A DNA stretch of 64,000 nt from Parietaria judaica (lineage: Eukaryota; Streptophyta; Magnoliopsida; Rosales; Urticaceae), in contig OX940863.1 of the NCBI GenBank assembly GCA_954871525.1, forward strand, positions 43,076,501 through 43,140,500, written 5' to 3'. Both the position numbers and the translations under genes were made by a program. The notes under the pieces are model-generated. The model did no database searches. It was given only the letters and a program-made list of their open reading frames with translations, and was not told the origin of the DNA. This document shows positions 10,245 through 22,600 of the stretch, piece by piece. Position 1 is the stretch's first letter; every line of letters starts with the position of its first letter.

Positions 10245-13200
10245 GAACTCTAATTAAAAGATATTTTAAACAAAAAATGAACTTAAAAATGCTTAATAAT
10301 GTGTAATTTTATTACATTAAATTATTTTAATCCCTAAATTGCGAAGCACTATCTCCTAGTTTCTATATGAAGCCGAGAACGGGTTAAAATCTTTACCGAA
10401 AAGTGTTAAAAATTGGTTATCTTACGAGAGCAAATACGATGCGTTCTTGATGAAATTTAAGTTGCTAGACCTTCTTTAGGGTGGTATTATTATAAATTGG
10501 GTTAGTTTTGGCATTAAAAGTTTTTGGAGCTCTCTTAAAATCCAGTTTCAACAATTAATGCGTGCTCCAGAAAAACTGAGTCTTTTTCCCATTTTCCGAG
10601 AAAGAACCCTAGTTAAACGATATTTTAAACGACAAATGAACTTCAAAAATCTTAATCATGTGTAATTGTATCACATTTACTTATTTTAATACCTAAACGG
10701 AGAAGAGTTGTCTCCTAGTTTCTATATCAAGCCGTTAATGGGTTAAAACTTTTAACGAAAAGTGTTAAAAATTGGTTTTCTTACGAGAGCAAATACGATA
10801 AGTTCTTGATGAAATTTGAGTTCCTAGACCTTCTTTATGGTGGTATTATTATAAATTGGGTTTGTTTTGGCATTGAAATTTTTTCGAGCTCTCTAAAAAT
10901 CTAGTTTCAACAAATAACGCGTCCTCCAAAAAAAACTGAGTCTTTTTCCCATTTTACGCGAAATAACTCTAATTAAAAGATATTTTAAACAAAAAATGAA
11001 CTTAAAAATGCTTAATAATGTGTAATTTTATTACATTTAATTATTTTAATCCCTAAATTGCGAAGCACTATATCCTAGTTTCTATATGAAGCCGTGAACA
11101 GGTTAAAATCTTTACCGAAAAGTGTTAAAAATTGGTTATCTTACGAGAGCAAATACGATGCGTTCTTGATGAAATTATAGTTTCTAGAATCTCTTTAGGG
11201 TGGTATTATTATAAATTGGGTTAGTTTTGGCATTAAAAGTTTTTGGAGCTCTCTTAAAATCCTGTTTCAACAATTAATGCGTGCTCCAAAAAAAAACTGA
11301 GTCTTTTTCCCATTTTCCGAGAAAGAGCCCTAGTTAAACGATATTTTAAACAACAAATGAACTTCAAAAATCTTAATCATGTGTAATTGTATCACATTTA
11401 CTTATTTTAATACCTAAACAGCGAAGAGTTGTCTCCTAGTTTCTATATCAAGCCGTTAATGGGTTAAAACTTTTAACGAAAAGTGTTAAAAATTGGTTTT
11501 CTTACGAGAGCAAATACGATGCGTTCTTGATGAAATTTGAGTTCCTAGACCTTCTTTATGGTGGTATTATTATAAATTGGGTTTGTTTTGGCATTGAATT
11601 TTTTTCGAGCTCTCTTAAAATCTAGTTTCAACAATTAACGCGTCCTCCAAAAAAAACTGAGTCTTTTTCCCATTTTACGCGAAAGAACTCTAATTAAAAG
11701 ATATTTTAAACAAAAAATGAACTTAAAAATGCTTAATAATGTGTAATTTTATTACATTAAATTATTTTAATCCCTAAATTGCGAAGCACTATCTCCTAGT
11801 TTCTATATGAAGCCGAGAACGGGTTAAAATCTTTACCGAAAAGTGTTAAAAATTGGTTATCTTACGAGAGCAAATACGATGCGTTCTTGATGAAATTTAA
11901 GTTGCTAGACCTTCTTTAGGGTGGTATTATTATAAATTGGGTTAGTTTTGGCATTAAAAGTTTTTGGAGCTCTCTTAAAATCCAGTTTCAACAATTAATG
12001 CGTGCTCCAGAAAAACTGAGTCTTTTTCCCATTTTCCGAGAAAGAACCCTAGTTAAACGATATTTTAAACGACAAATGAACTTCAAAAATCTTAATCATG
12101 TGTAATTGTATCACATTTACTTATTTTAATACCTAAACGGCGAAGAGCTGTCTCCTAGTTTCTATATCAAGCCGTTAATGGGTTAAAACTTTTAACGAAA
12201 AGTGTTAAAAATTGGTTTTCTTACGAGAGCAAATACGATAAGTTCTTGATGAAATTTGAGTTCCTAGACCTTCTTTATGGTGGTATTATTATAAATTGGG
12301 TTTGTTTTGGCATTGAAATTTTTTCGAGCTCTCTAAAAATCTAGTTTCAACAAATAACGCGTCCTCCAAAAAAAACTGAGTCTTTTTCCCATTTTACGCG
12401 AAATAACTCTAATTAAAAGATATTTTAAACAAAAAATGAACTTAAAAATGCTTAATAATGTGTAATTTTATTACATTTAATTATTTTAATCCCTAAATTG
12501 CGAAGCACTATATCCTAGTTTCTATATGAAGCCGTGAACAGGTTAAAATCTTTACCGAAAAGTGTTAAAAATTTGTTATCTTACGAGAGCAAATACGATG
12601 CGTTCTTGATGAAATTAGAGTTTCTAGAATCTCTTTAGGGTGGTATTATTATAAATTGGGTTAGTTTTGGCATTAAAAGTTTTTGGAGCTCTCTTAAAAT
12701 CCTGTTTCAACAATTAATGCGTGCTCCAAAAAAAAACTGAGTCTTTTTCCCATTTTCCGAGAAAGAGCCCTAGTTAAACGATATTTTAAACAACAAATGA
12801 ACTTCAAAAATCTTAATCATGTGTAATTGTATCACATTTACTTATTTTAATACCTAAACAGAGAAGAGTTGTCTCCTAGTTTCTATATCAAGCCGTTAAT
12901 GGGTTAAAACTTTTAACGAAAAGTGTTAAAAATTGGTTTTCTTACGAGAGCAAATACGATGCGTTCTTGATGAAATTTGAGTTCCTAGACCTTCTTTATG
13001 GTGGTATTATTATAAATTGGGTTTGTTTTGGCATTGAATTTTTTTCGAGCTCTCTTAAAATCTAGTTTCAATAATTAACGCGTCCTCCAAAAAAAACTGA
13101 GTCTTTTTCCCATTTTACGCGAAAGAACTCTAATTAAAAGATATTTTAAACAAAAAATGAACTTAAAAATGCTTAATAATGTGTAATTTTATTACATTAA

Positions 13201-14563
13201 ATTATTTTAATCCCTAAATTGCGAAGCACTATCTCCTAGTTTCTATATGAAGCCGAGAACGGGTTAAAATCTTTACCGAAAAGTGTTAAAAATTGGTTAT
13301 CTTACGAGAGCAAATACGATGCGTTCTTGATGAAATTTAAGTTGCTAGAACTTCTTTAGGGTGGTATTATTATAAATTGGGTTAGTTTTGGCATTAAAAG
13401 TTTTTGGAGCTCTCTTAAAATCCAGTTTCAACAATTAATGCGTGCTCCAGAAAAACTGAGTCTTTTTCCCATTTTCCGAGAAAGAACCCTAGTTAAACGA
13501 TATTTTAAACGACAAATGAACTTCAAAAATCTTAATCATGTGTAATTGTATCACATTTACTTATTTTAATACCTAAACGAAGAAGAGCTGTCTCCTAGTT
13601 TCTATATCAAGCCGTTAATGGGTTAAAACTTTTAACGAAAAGTGTTAAAAATTGGTTTTCTTACGAGAGCAAATACGATAAGTTCTTGATGAAATTTGAG
13701 TTCCTAGACCTTCTTTATGGTGGTATTATTATAAATTGGGTTTGTTTTGGCATTGAAATTTTTTCGAGCTCTCTAAAAATCTAGTTTCAACAAATAACGC
13801 GTCCTCCAAAAAAAACTGAGTCTTTTTCCCATTTTACGCGAAAGAACTCTAATTAAAAGATATTTTAAACAAAAAATGAACTTAAAAATGCTTAATAATG
13901 TGTAATTTTATTACATTTAATTATTTTAATCCCTAAATTGCGAAGCACTATATCCTAGTTTCTATATGAAGCCGTGAACAGGTTAAAATCTTAACCGAAA
14001 AGTGTTAAAAATTGGTTATCTTACGAGAGCAAATACGATGGGTTCTTGATGAAATTAGAGTTTCTAGAATTTCTTTAGGGTGGTATTATTATAAATTGGG
14101 TTAGTTTTGGCATTAAAAGTTTTTGGAGCTCTCTTAAAATCCTGTTTCAACAATTAATGCGTGCTCCAAAAAAAACTGAGTCTTTTTCCCATTTTCCGAG
14201 AAAGAGCCCTAGTTAAACGATATTTTAAACAACAAATGAACTTCAAAAATCTTAATCATGTGTAATTGTATCACATTTACTTATTTTAATACCTAAACAG
14301 CGAAGAGTTGTCTCCTAGTTTCTATATCAAGCCGTTAATGGGTTTAAACTTTTAACGAAAAGTGTTAAAAATTGGTTTTCTTACGAGAGCAAATACGATG
14401 CGTTCTTGATGAAATTTGAGTTCCTAGACCTTCTTTATGGTGGTATTATTATAAATTGGGTTTGTTTTGGCATTGAATTTTTTTCGAGCTCTCTTAAAAT
14501 CTAGTTTCAACAATTAACGCGTCCTCCAAAAAAAACTGAGTCTTTTTCCCATTTTACGCGAAA
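10245..14563 (+). repeat. Tetramer higher-order repeat B2-A1-B1-A2, three copies
   Basis: Units 10245-11684 (1,440 bp), 11685-13124 (1,440 bp) and 13125-14563 (1,439 bp). B2 carries 'gccgagaac' and 'gctccagaaaaactg'. A1 carries 'gataagttc' (10797, 12237, 13677; spacing exactly 1,440). B1 carries 'gtgaacagg' with 'gagtttctagaat'. A2 carries 'gaagagttgtc', 'gagccctag' and 'cattgaatttttttc'. The same four-variant order recurs at 26-38 kb, but here B1 has the private 'ctagaatctc' (or 'ctagaatttc'), so the two tetramer blocks were homogenised separately. Confidence 0.93.
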
Positions 14564-15283
14564 GAACTCTAATTAAAAGATATTTTAAACAAAAAATGAA
14601 CTTAAAAATGCTTAATAATGTGTAATTTTATTAAATTAAATTATTTTAATCCCTAAATTGCGAAGCACTATATCCTAGTTTCTATATGAAGCCGTGAACG
14701 GGTTAAAATCTTTACCGAAAAGTGTTAAAAATTGGTTATCTTACGAGAGCAAATACGATGCGTTCTTGATGAAATTAGAGTTGCTAGACCTTCTTTAGGG
14801 TGGTATTATTATAAATTGGGTTAGTTTTGGCATTAAAAGTTTTTGGAGCTCTCTTAAAATCCTGTTTCAACAATTAATGCGTGCTCCAAAAAAAACTGAG
14901 TCTTTTTCCCATATTCCGAGAAAGAACCCTAGTTAAACGATATTTTAAACGACAAATGAACTTCAAAAATCTTAATCATGTGTAAATGTATCACATTTAC
15001 TTATTTTAATAACTTAACGGCGAATAGTTGTCTCCTAGTTTCTATATCAAGCCGTTAATGGGTTAAAACTTTTAACGAAAAGTGTTAAAAATTGGTTTTC
15101 TTACGAGAGCAAATACGATGCGTTCTTGATGAAATTTTAGTTCCTAGACCTTCTTTATGGTGGTATTATTATAAATTGGGTTAGTTTTGGCATTGAAATT
15201 TTTTCGAGCTCTCTAAAAATCTAGTTTCAACAATTAACGCGTCCTCCAAAAAAAACTGAGTCTTTTTCCCATTTTACGCGAAA
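14564..15283 (+). repeat. B3-A3 dimer
   Basis: B3 is recognised by 'ttttattaaattaaatt', 'actatatcctag', 'gaaattagagttgctag', 'atcctgtttc' and 'cccatattccg'. A3 is recognised by 'gtgtaaatgtatc', 'aacttaacggcgaatagttg', 'gttagttttggcattgaa' and 'ctctctaaaaatc'. This pair links the upstream tetramer block to the octamer that follows. Confidence 0.87.
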
Positions 15284-18163
15284 GAACTCAAATTAAAAGA
15301 TATTTTAACCAAAAAATGAACTTAAAAATTCTTAATAATGTGTAATTTTATTACATTAAATTATTTTAATCCCTAAATTGCGAAGCACTTTCTCCTAGTT
15401 TCTATATGAAGCCGTGAACGGGTTAAAATCTTTACCGAAAAATGTTAAATTGGTTATCTTACGAGAGCAAATACGATGCGTTCTTGATGAAATTTGAGTT
15501 GCTAGACCTTATTTAGGGTGGTATTATCATAAATTGGGTTAGTTTTGGCATTAAAAGTTTTTGTAGCTCTCTTAAAATCCAGTTTCAACAATTAATGCGT
15601 GCTCCAAAAGAAACTGAGTCTTTGTCCCATTTTCCGAGAAAGAACCCTAGTTAAACGATATTTTAAACAACAAATGAACTTCAAAAATCTTAATCATGTG
15701 TAATTGAATCACATTTACTTATTTTAATACCTAAACAGCGAAGAGCTGTCTCCTAGTTTCTATATCAAGTCGTTAATGGGTTAAAACTTTGAACGAAAAG
15801 TGTTAAAAATTGGTTTTCTTACGAGAGCAAATACGATGCGTTCTTGATGAAATTTTAGTTCCTAGACCTTCTTTATGGTGGTATTATTATAAATTGGGTT
15901 TGTTTTGGCATTGAAATTTTTTCGAGCTCTCTTAAAATCTAGTTTCAACAATTAACGCGTCCTCCAAAAAAAACTGAGTCTTTTTCCCATTTTACGCGAA
16001 AGAACTCTAATTAAAAGATATTTTAAACAAAAAATGAACTTAAAAATTCTTAATAATGTGTAATTTTATTACATTAAATTATTTTAATCCCTAAATTGCG
16101 AAGCACTATCTCCTAGTTTCTATATGAAGCCGAGAACGGGTTAAAATCTTTACCGAAAAGTGTTAAAAATTGGTTATCTTACGAGAGCAAATACGATGCG
16201 TTCTTGATGAAATTTGAGTTGCTAGACCTTCTTTAGGGTGGTATTATTATAAATTGGGTTAGTTTTGGCATTAAAAGTTTTTGGAGCTCTCTTAAAATCC
16301 AGTTTCAACAATTAATGCGTGCTCCAGAAAAAACTGAGTCTTTTTCCCATTTTCCGAGAAAGAACCCTAGTTAAACGATATTTTAAACGACAAATTAACT
16401 TCAAAAATCTTAATCATGTGTAATTGTATCACATTTACTTATTTTAATACCTAAACGGCGAAGAGCTGACTCCTAGTTTCTATATCAAGCCGTTAATGGG
16501 TTAAAACTTTTAACGAAAAGTGTTAAAAATTGGTTTTCTTACGAGAGCAAATACGATAAGTTCTTGATGAAATTTGAGTTCCTAGACCTTCTTTATGGTG
16601 GTATTATTATAAATTGGGTTTGTTTTGGCATTGAAATTTTTTCGAGCTCTCTAAAAATCTAGTTTCAACAAATAACGCGTCCTCCAAAAAAAACTGAGTC
16701 TTTTTCCCATTTTACGCGAAATAACTCTAATTAAAAGATATTTTAAACAAAAAATGAACTTAAAAATGCTTAATAATGTGTAATTTTATTACATTAAATT
16801 ATTTTAATCCCTAAATTGCGAAGCACTATATCCTAGTTTCTATATGAAGCCGTGAACAGGTTAAAATCTTTACCGAAAAGTGTTAAAAATTGGTTATCTT
16901 ACGAGAGCAAATACGATGCGTTCTTGATGAAATTAGAGTTTCTAGACCTTCTTTAGGGTGGTATTATTATAAATTGGGTTAGTTTTGGCATTAAAAGTTT
17001 TTGGAGCTCTCTTAAAATCCTGTTTCGACAATTAATGCGTGCTCCAAAAAAAAACTGAGTCTTTTTCCCATTTTCCGAGAAAGAGCCCTAGTTAAACGAT
17101 ATTTTAAACAACAAATGAACTTCAAAAATCTTAATCATGTGTAATTGTATCACATTTACTTATTTTAATACCTAAACAGCGAAGAGTTGTCTCCTAGTTT
17201 CTATATCAAGCCGTTAATGGGTTAAAACTTTTAACGAAAAGTGTTAAAAATTGGTTTTCTTACGAGAGCAAATACGATGCGTTCTTGATGAAATTTGAGT
17301 TCCTAGACCTTCTTTATGGTGGTATTATTATAAATTGGGTTTGTTTTGGCATTGAATTTTTTTCGAGCTCTCTTAAAATCTAGTTTCAACAATTAACGCG
17401 TCCTCCAAAAAAAACTGAGTCTTTTTCCCATTTTACGCGAAAGAACTCTAATTAAAAGATATTTTAAACAAAAAATGAACTTAAAAATGCTTAATAATGT
17501 GTAATTTTATTAAATTAAATTATTTTAATCCCTAAATTGCGAAGCACTATATCCTAGTTTCTATATGAAGCCGTGAACGGGTTAAAATCTTTACCGAAAA
17601 GTGTTAAAAAGTGGTTATCTTACGAGAGCAAATACGATGCGTTCTTGATGAAATTAGAGTTGCTAGACCTTCTTTAGGGTGGTATTATTATAAATTGGGT
17701 TAGTTTTGGCATTAAAAGTTTTTGGAGCTCTCTTAAAATCCTGTTTCAACAATTAATGCGTGCTCCAAAAAAAACTGAGTCTTTTTCCCATATTCCGAGA
17801 AAGAACCCTAGTTAAACGATATTTTAAACGACAAATGAACTTCAAAAATCTTAATCATGTGTAAATGTATCACATTTACTTATTTTAATATCTTAACGGC
17901 GAATAGTTGTCTCCTAGTTTCTATATCAAGCCGTTAATGGGTTAAAACTTTTAACGAAAAGTGTTAAAAATTGGTTTTCTTACGAGAGCAAATACGATGC
18001 GTTCTTGATGAAATTTGAGTTCCTAGACCTTCTTTATGGTGGTATTATTATAAATTGGGTTAGTTTTGGCATTGAAATTTTTTCGAGCTCTCTAAAAATC
18101 TAGTTTCAACAATTAACGCGTCCTTCAAAAAAAAACTGAGTCTTTTTCCCATTTTACGCGAAA
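15284..18163 (+). repeat. Octamer unit B4-A4-B2-A1-B1-A2-B3-A3 (2,880 bp)
   Basis: The only place in the window where all eight variants appear once each in one run. Order is read from private markers: 'aaatgttaaattgg' (15440), 'aagtcgtta' (near 15,770), 'gccgagaac' (near 16,130), 'gataag' (16555), 'gtgaacagg' (near 16,850), 'gaagagttgtc' (near 17,180), 'gattagagttgctag' (near 17,650) and 'gcgaatagttg' (near 17,900). Every other left-arm unit from 9.5 to 38 kb can be written as this order with blocks deleted or repeated, so it is the best candidate for the ancestral unit (inference). Confidence 0.88.
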
Positions 18164-19604
18164 TAACTCTAATTAAAAGATATTTTAAACAAAAAATGAA
18201 CTTAAAAATGCTTAATAATGTGTAATTTTATTACATTAAATTATTTTAATCCCTAAATTGCGAAGCACTATATCCTAGTTTCTATATGAAGCCGTGAACA
18301 GGTTAAAATCTTTACCGAAAAGTGTTAAAAATTGGTTATCTTACGAGAGCAAATACGATGCGTTCTTGATGAAATTAGAGTTTCTAGACCTTCTTTAGGG
18401 TGGTATTATTATAAATTGGGTTAGTTTTGGCATTAAAAGTTTTTGGAGCTCTCTTAAAATCCTGTTTCGACAATTAATGCGTGCTCCAAAAAAAAACTGA
18501 GTCTTTTTCCCATTTTCCGAGAAAGAGCCCTAGTTAAACGATATTTTAAACAACAAATGAACTTCAAAAATCTTAATCATGTGTAATTGTATCACATTTA
18601 CTTATTTTAATACCTAAACAGCGAAGAGTTGTCTCCTAGTTTCTATATCAAGCCGTTAATGGGTTAAAACTTTTAACGAAAAGTGTTAAAAATTGGTTTT
18701 CTTACGAGAGCAAATACGATGCGTTCTTGATGAAATTTGAGTTCCTAGACCTTCTTTATGGTGGTATTATTATAAATTGGGTTTGTTTTGGCATTGAATT
18801 TTTTTCGAGCTCTCTTAAAATCTAGTTTCAACAATTAATGCGTCCTCCAAAACAAACTGAGTCTTTTTCCCATTTTACGCGAAAGAACTCTAATTAAAAG
18901 ATATTTTAAACAAAAAATGAACTTAAAAATGCTTAATAATGTGTAATTTTATTAAATTAACTTATTTTAATCCCTAAATTGCGAAGCACTATATCCTAGT
19001 TTCTATATGAAGCCGTGAACGGGTTAAAATCTTTACCGAAAAGTGTTAAAAATTGGTTATCTTACGAGAGCAAATACGATGCGTTCTTGATGAAATTAGA
19101 GTTGCTAGACCTTCTTTAGGGTGGTATTATTATAAATTGGGTTAGTTTTGGCATTAAAAGTTTTTGGAGCTCTCTTAAAATCCTGTTTCAACAATTAATG
19201 CGTGCTCCAAAAAAAACTGAGTCTTTTTCCCATATTCCGAGAAAGAACCCTAGTTAAACGATATTTTAAACGACAAATGAACTTCAAAAATCTTAATCAT
19301 GTGTAAATGTATCACATTTACTTATTTTAATATCTTAACGGCGAATAGTTGTCTCCTAGTTTCTATATCAAGCCGTTAATGGGTTAAAACTTTTAACGAA
19401 AAGTGTTAAAAATTGGTTTTCTTACGAGAGCAAATACGATGCGTTCTTGATGAAATTTGAGTTCCTAGACCTTCTTTATGGTGGTATTATTATAAATTGG
19501 GTTAGTTTTGGCATTGAAATTTTTTCGAGCTCTCTAAAAATCTAGTTTCAACAATTAACGCGTCCTCCAAAAAAAACTGAGTCTTTTTCCCATTTTACGC
19601 GAAA
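18164..19604 (+). repeat. Tetramer B1-A2-B3-A3 (1,441 bp), tandem duplicate of the previous half-octamer
   Basis: Repeats the last four monomers of the preceding octamer. B1 here shares 'cctgtttcgacaatt' with the B1 near 17,030, a change I did not see in other B1 copies, which shows a local duplication. The A3 before it has 'tccttcaaaa' near 18,121 in place of 'tcctccaaaa'. A2 at the end has 'aattaatgcgtcctccaaaacaaactg' features (near 18,833-18,857), losing the ACGCGT site usual in A monomers. Confidence 0.86.
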
Positions 19605-22600
19605 GAACTCAAATTAAAAGATATTTTAACCAAAAAATGAACTTAAAAATTCTTAATAATGTGTAATTTTATTACATTAAATTATTTTAATCCCTAAATT
19701 GCGAAGCACTTTCTCCTAGTTTCTATATGAAGCCGTGAACGGGTTAAAATCTTTACCGAAAAATGTTAAATTGGTTATCTTACGAGAGCAAATACGATGC
19801 GTTCTTGATGAAATTTGAGTTGCTAGACCTTATTTAGGGTGGTATTATCATAAATTGGGTTAGTTTTGGCATTAAAAGTTTTTGTAGCTCTCTTAAAATC
19901 CAGTTTCATCAATTAATGCGTCCTCCAAAAGAAACTGAGTCTTTTTCCCATTTTCCGAGAAAGAACCCTAGTTAAACGATATTTTAAACAACAAATGAAC
20001 TTCAAAAATCTTAATCATGTGTAATTGCATCACATTTACTTATTTTAATACCTAAACAGCGAAGAGTTGTCTCCTAGTTTCTATATAAAGTCGTTAATGG
20101 GTTAAAACTTTGAACGAAAAGTGTTAAAAATTGGTTTTCTTACGAGAGCAAATACGATGCGTTCTTGATGAAATTTGAGTTCCTAGACCTTCTTTATGGT
20201 GGTATTATTATAAATTGGGTTTGTTTTGGCATTGAAATTTTTTCGAGCTCTCTTAAAATCTAGTTTCAACAATTAACGCGTCCTCCAAAAAAAACTGAGT
20301 CTTTTTCCCATTTTACGCGAAAGAACTCTAATTAAAAGATATTTTAAACAAAAAATGAACTTAAAAATGCTTAATAATGTGTAATTTTATTACATTAAAT
20401 TATTTTAATCCCTAAATTGCGAAGCACTATCTCCTAGTTTCTATATGAAGCCGAGAACGGGTTAAAATCTTTACCGAAAAGTTTTAAAAATTGGTTATCT
20501 TACGAGAGCAAATACGATGCGTTCTTGATGAAGTTTGAGTTGCTAGACCTTCTTTAGGGTGGTATTATTATAAATTGGGTTAGTTTTGGCATTAAAAGTT
20601 TTTGGAGCTCTCTTAAAATCCAGTTTCAACAATTAATGCGTGCTCAAAAAAAAAACTGAGTCTTTTTCCCATTTTCCGAGAAAGAGCCCTAGTTAAACGA
20701 TATTTTAAACAACAAATGAACTTCAAAAATCTTAATCATGTGTAATTGTATCACATTTACTTATTTTAATACCTAAACAGCGAAGAGTTGTCTCCTAGTT
20801 TCTATATCAAGCCGTTAATGGGTTAAAACTTTTAACGAAAAGTGTTAAAAATTGGTTTTCTTACGAGAGCAAATACGATGCGTTCTTGATGAAATTTGAG
20901 TTCCTAGACCTTCTTTATGGTGGTATTATTATAAATTGGGTTTGTTTTGGCATTGAATTTTTTTCGAGCTCTCTTAAAATCTAGTTTCAACAATTAACGC
21001 GTCCTCCAAAAAAAACTGAGTCTTTTTCCCATTTTACGCGAAAGAACTCTAATTAAAAGATATTTTAAACAAAAAATGAACTTAAAAATGCTTAATAATG
21101 TGTAATTTTATTAAATTAAATTATTTTAATCCCTAAATTGCGAAGCACTATATCCTAGTTTCTATATGAAGCCGTGAACGGGTTAAAATCTTTACCGAAA
21201 AGTGTTAAAAATTGGTTATCTTACGAGAGCAAATACGATGCGTTCTTGATGAAATTAGAGTTGCTAGACCTTCTTTAGGGTGGTATTATTATAAATTGGG
21301 TTAGTTTTGGCATTAAAAGTTTTTGGAGCTCTCTTAAAATCCTAATTCAACAATTAATGCGTGCTCCAAAAAAAACTGAGTCTTTTTCCCATATTCCGAG
21401 AAAGAACCCTAGTTAAACGATATTTTAAACGACAAATGAACTTCAAAAATCTTAATCATGTGTAAATGTATCACATTTACTTATTTTAATAACTTAACGG
21501 CGAATAGTTGTCTCCTAGTTTCTATATCAAGCCGTTAATGGGTTAAAACTTTTAACGAAAAGTGTTAAAAATTGGTTTTCTTACGAGAGCAAATACGATG
21601 CGTTCTTGATGAAATTTGAGTTCCTAGACCTTCTTTATGGTGGTATTATTATAAATTGGGTTAGTTTTGGCATTGAAATTTTTTCGAGCTCTCTAAAAAT
21701 CTAGTTTCAACAATTAACGCGTCCTCCAAAAAAAACTGTGTCTTTTTCCCATTTTACGCGAAAGAACTCAAATTAAAAGATATTTTAACCAAAAAATGAA
21801 CTTAAAAATTCTTAATAATGTGTAATTTTATTACATTAAATTATTTTAATCACTAAATTGCGAAGCACTTTCTCCTAGTTTCTATATGAAGCCGTGAACG
21901 GGTTAAAATCTTTACCGAAAAATGTTAAATTGGTTATCTTACGAGAGCAAATACGATGCGTTCTTGATGAAATTTGAGTTGCTAGACCTTATTTAGGGTG
22001 GTATTATATATAAATTGGGTTAGTTTTGGCATTAAAAGTTTTTGTAGCTCTCTTAAAATCCAGTTTCAACAATTAATGCGTGCTCCAAAAGAAACTGAGT
22101 CTTTTTCCCATTTTCCGAGAAAGAACCCTAGTTAAACGATATTTTAAACAACAAATGAACTTCAAAAATCTTAATCATGTGTAATTGCATCACATTTACT
22201 TATTTTAATACCTAAACAGCGAAGAGCTGTCTCCTAGTTTCTATATCAAGTCGTTAATGGGTTAAAACTTTGAACGAAAAGTGTTAAAAATTGGTTTTCT
22301 TACGAGAGCAAATACGATGCGTTCTTGATGAAATTTGAGTTCCTAGACCTTCTTTATGGTGGTATTATTATAAATTGGGTTTGTTTTGGCATTGAAATTT
22401 TTTCGAGCTCTCTTAAAATCTAGTTTCAACAATTAACGCGTCCTCCAAAAAAAACTGAGTCTTTTTCCCATTTTACGCGAAAGAACTCTAATTAAAAGAT
22501 ATTTTAAACAAAAAATGAACTTAAAAATGCTTAATAATGTGTAATTTTATTACATTAAATTATTTTAATCCCTAAATTGCGAAGCACTATATCCTAGTTT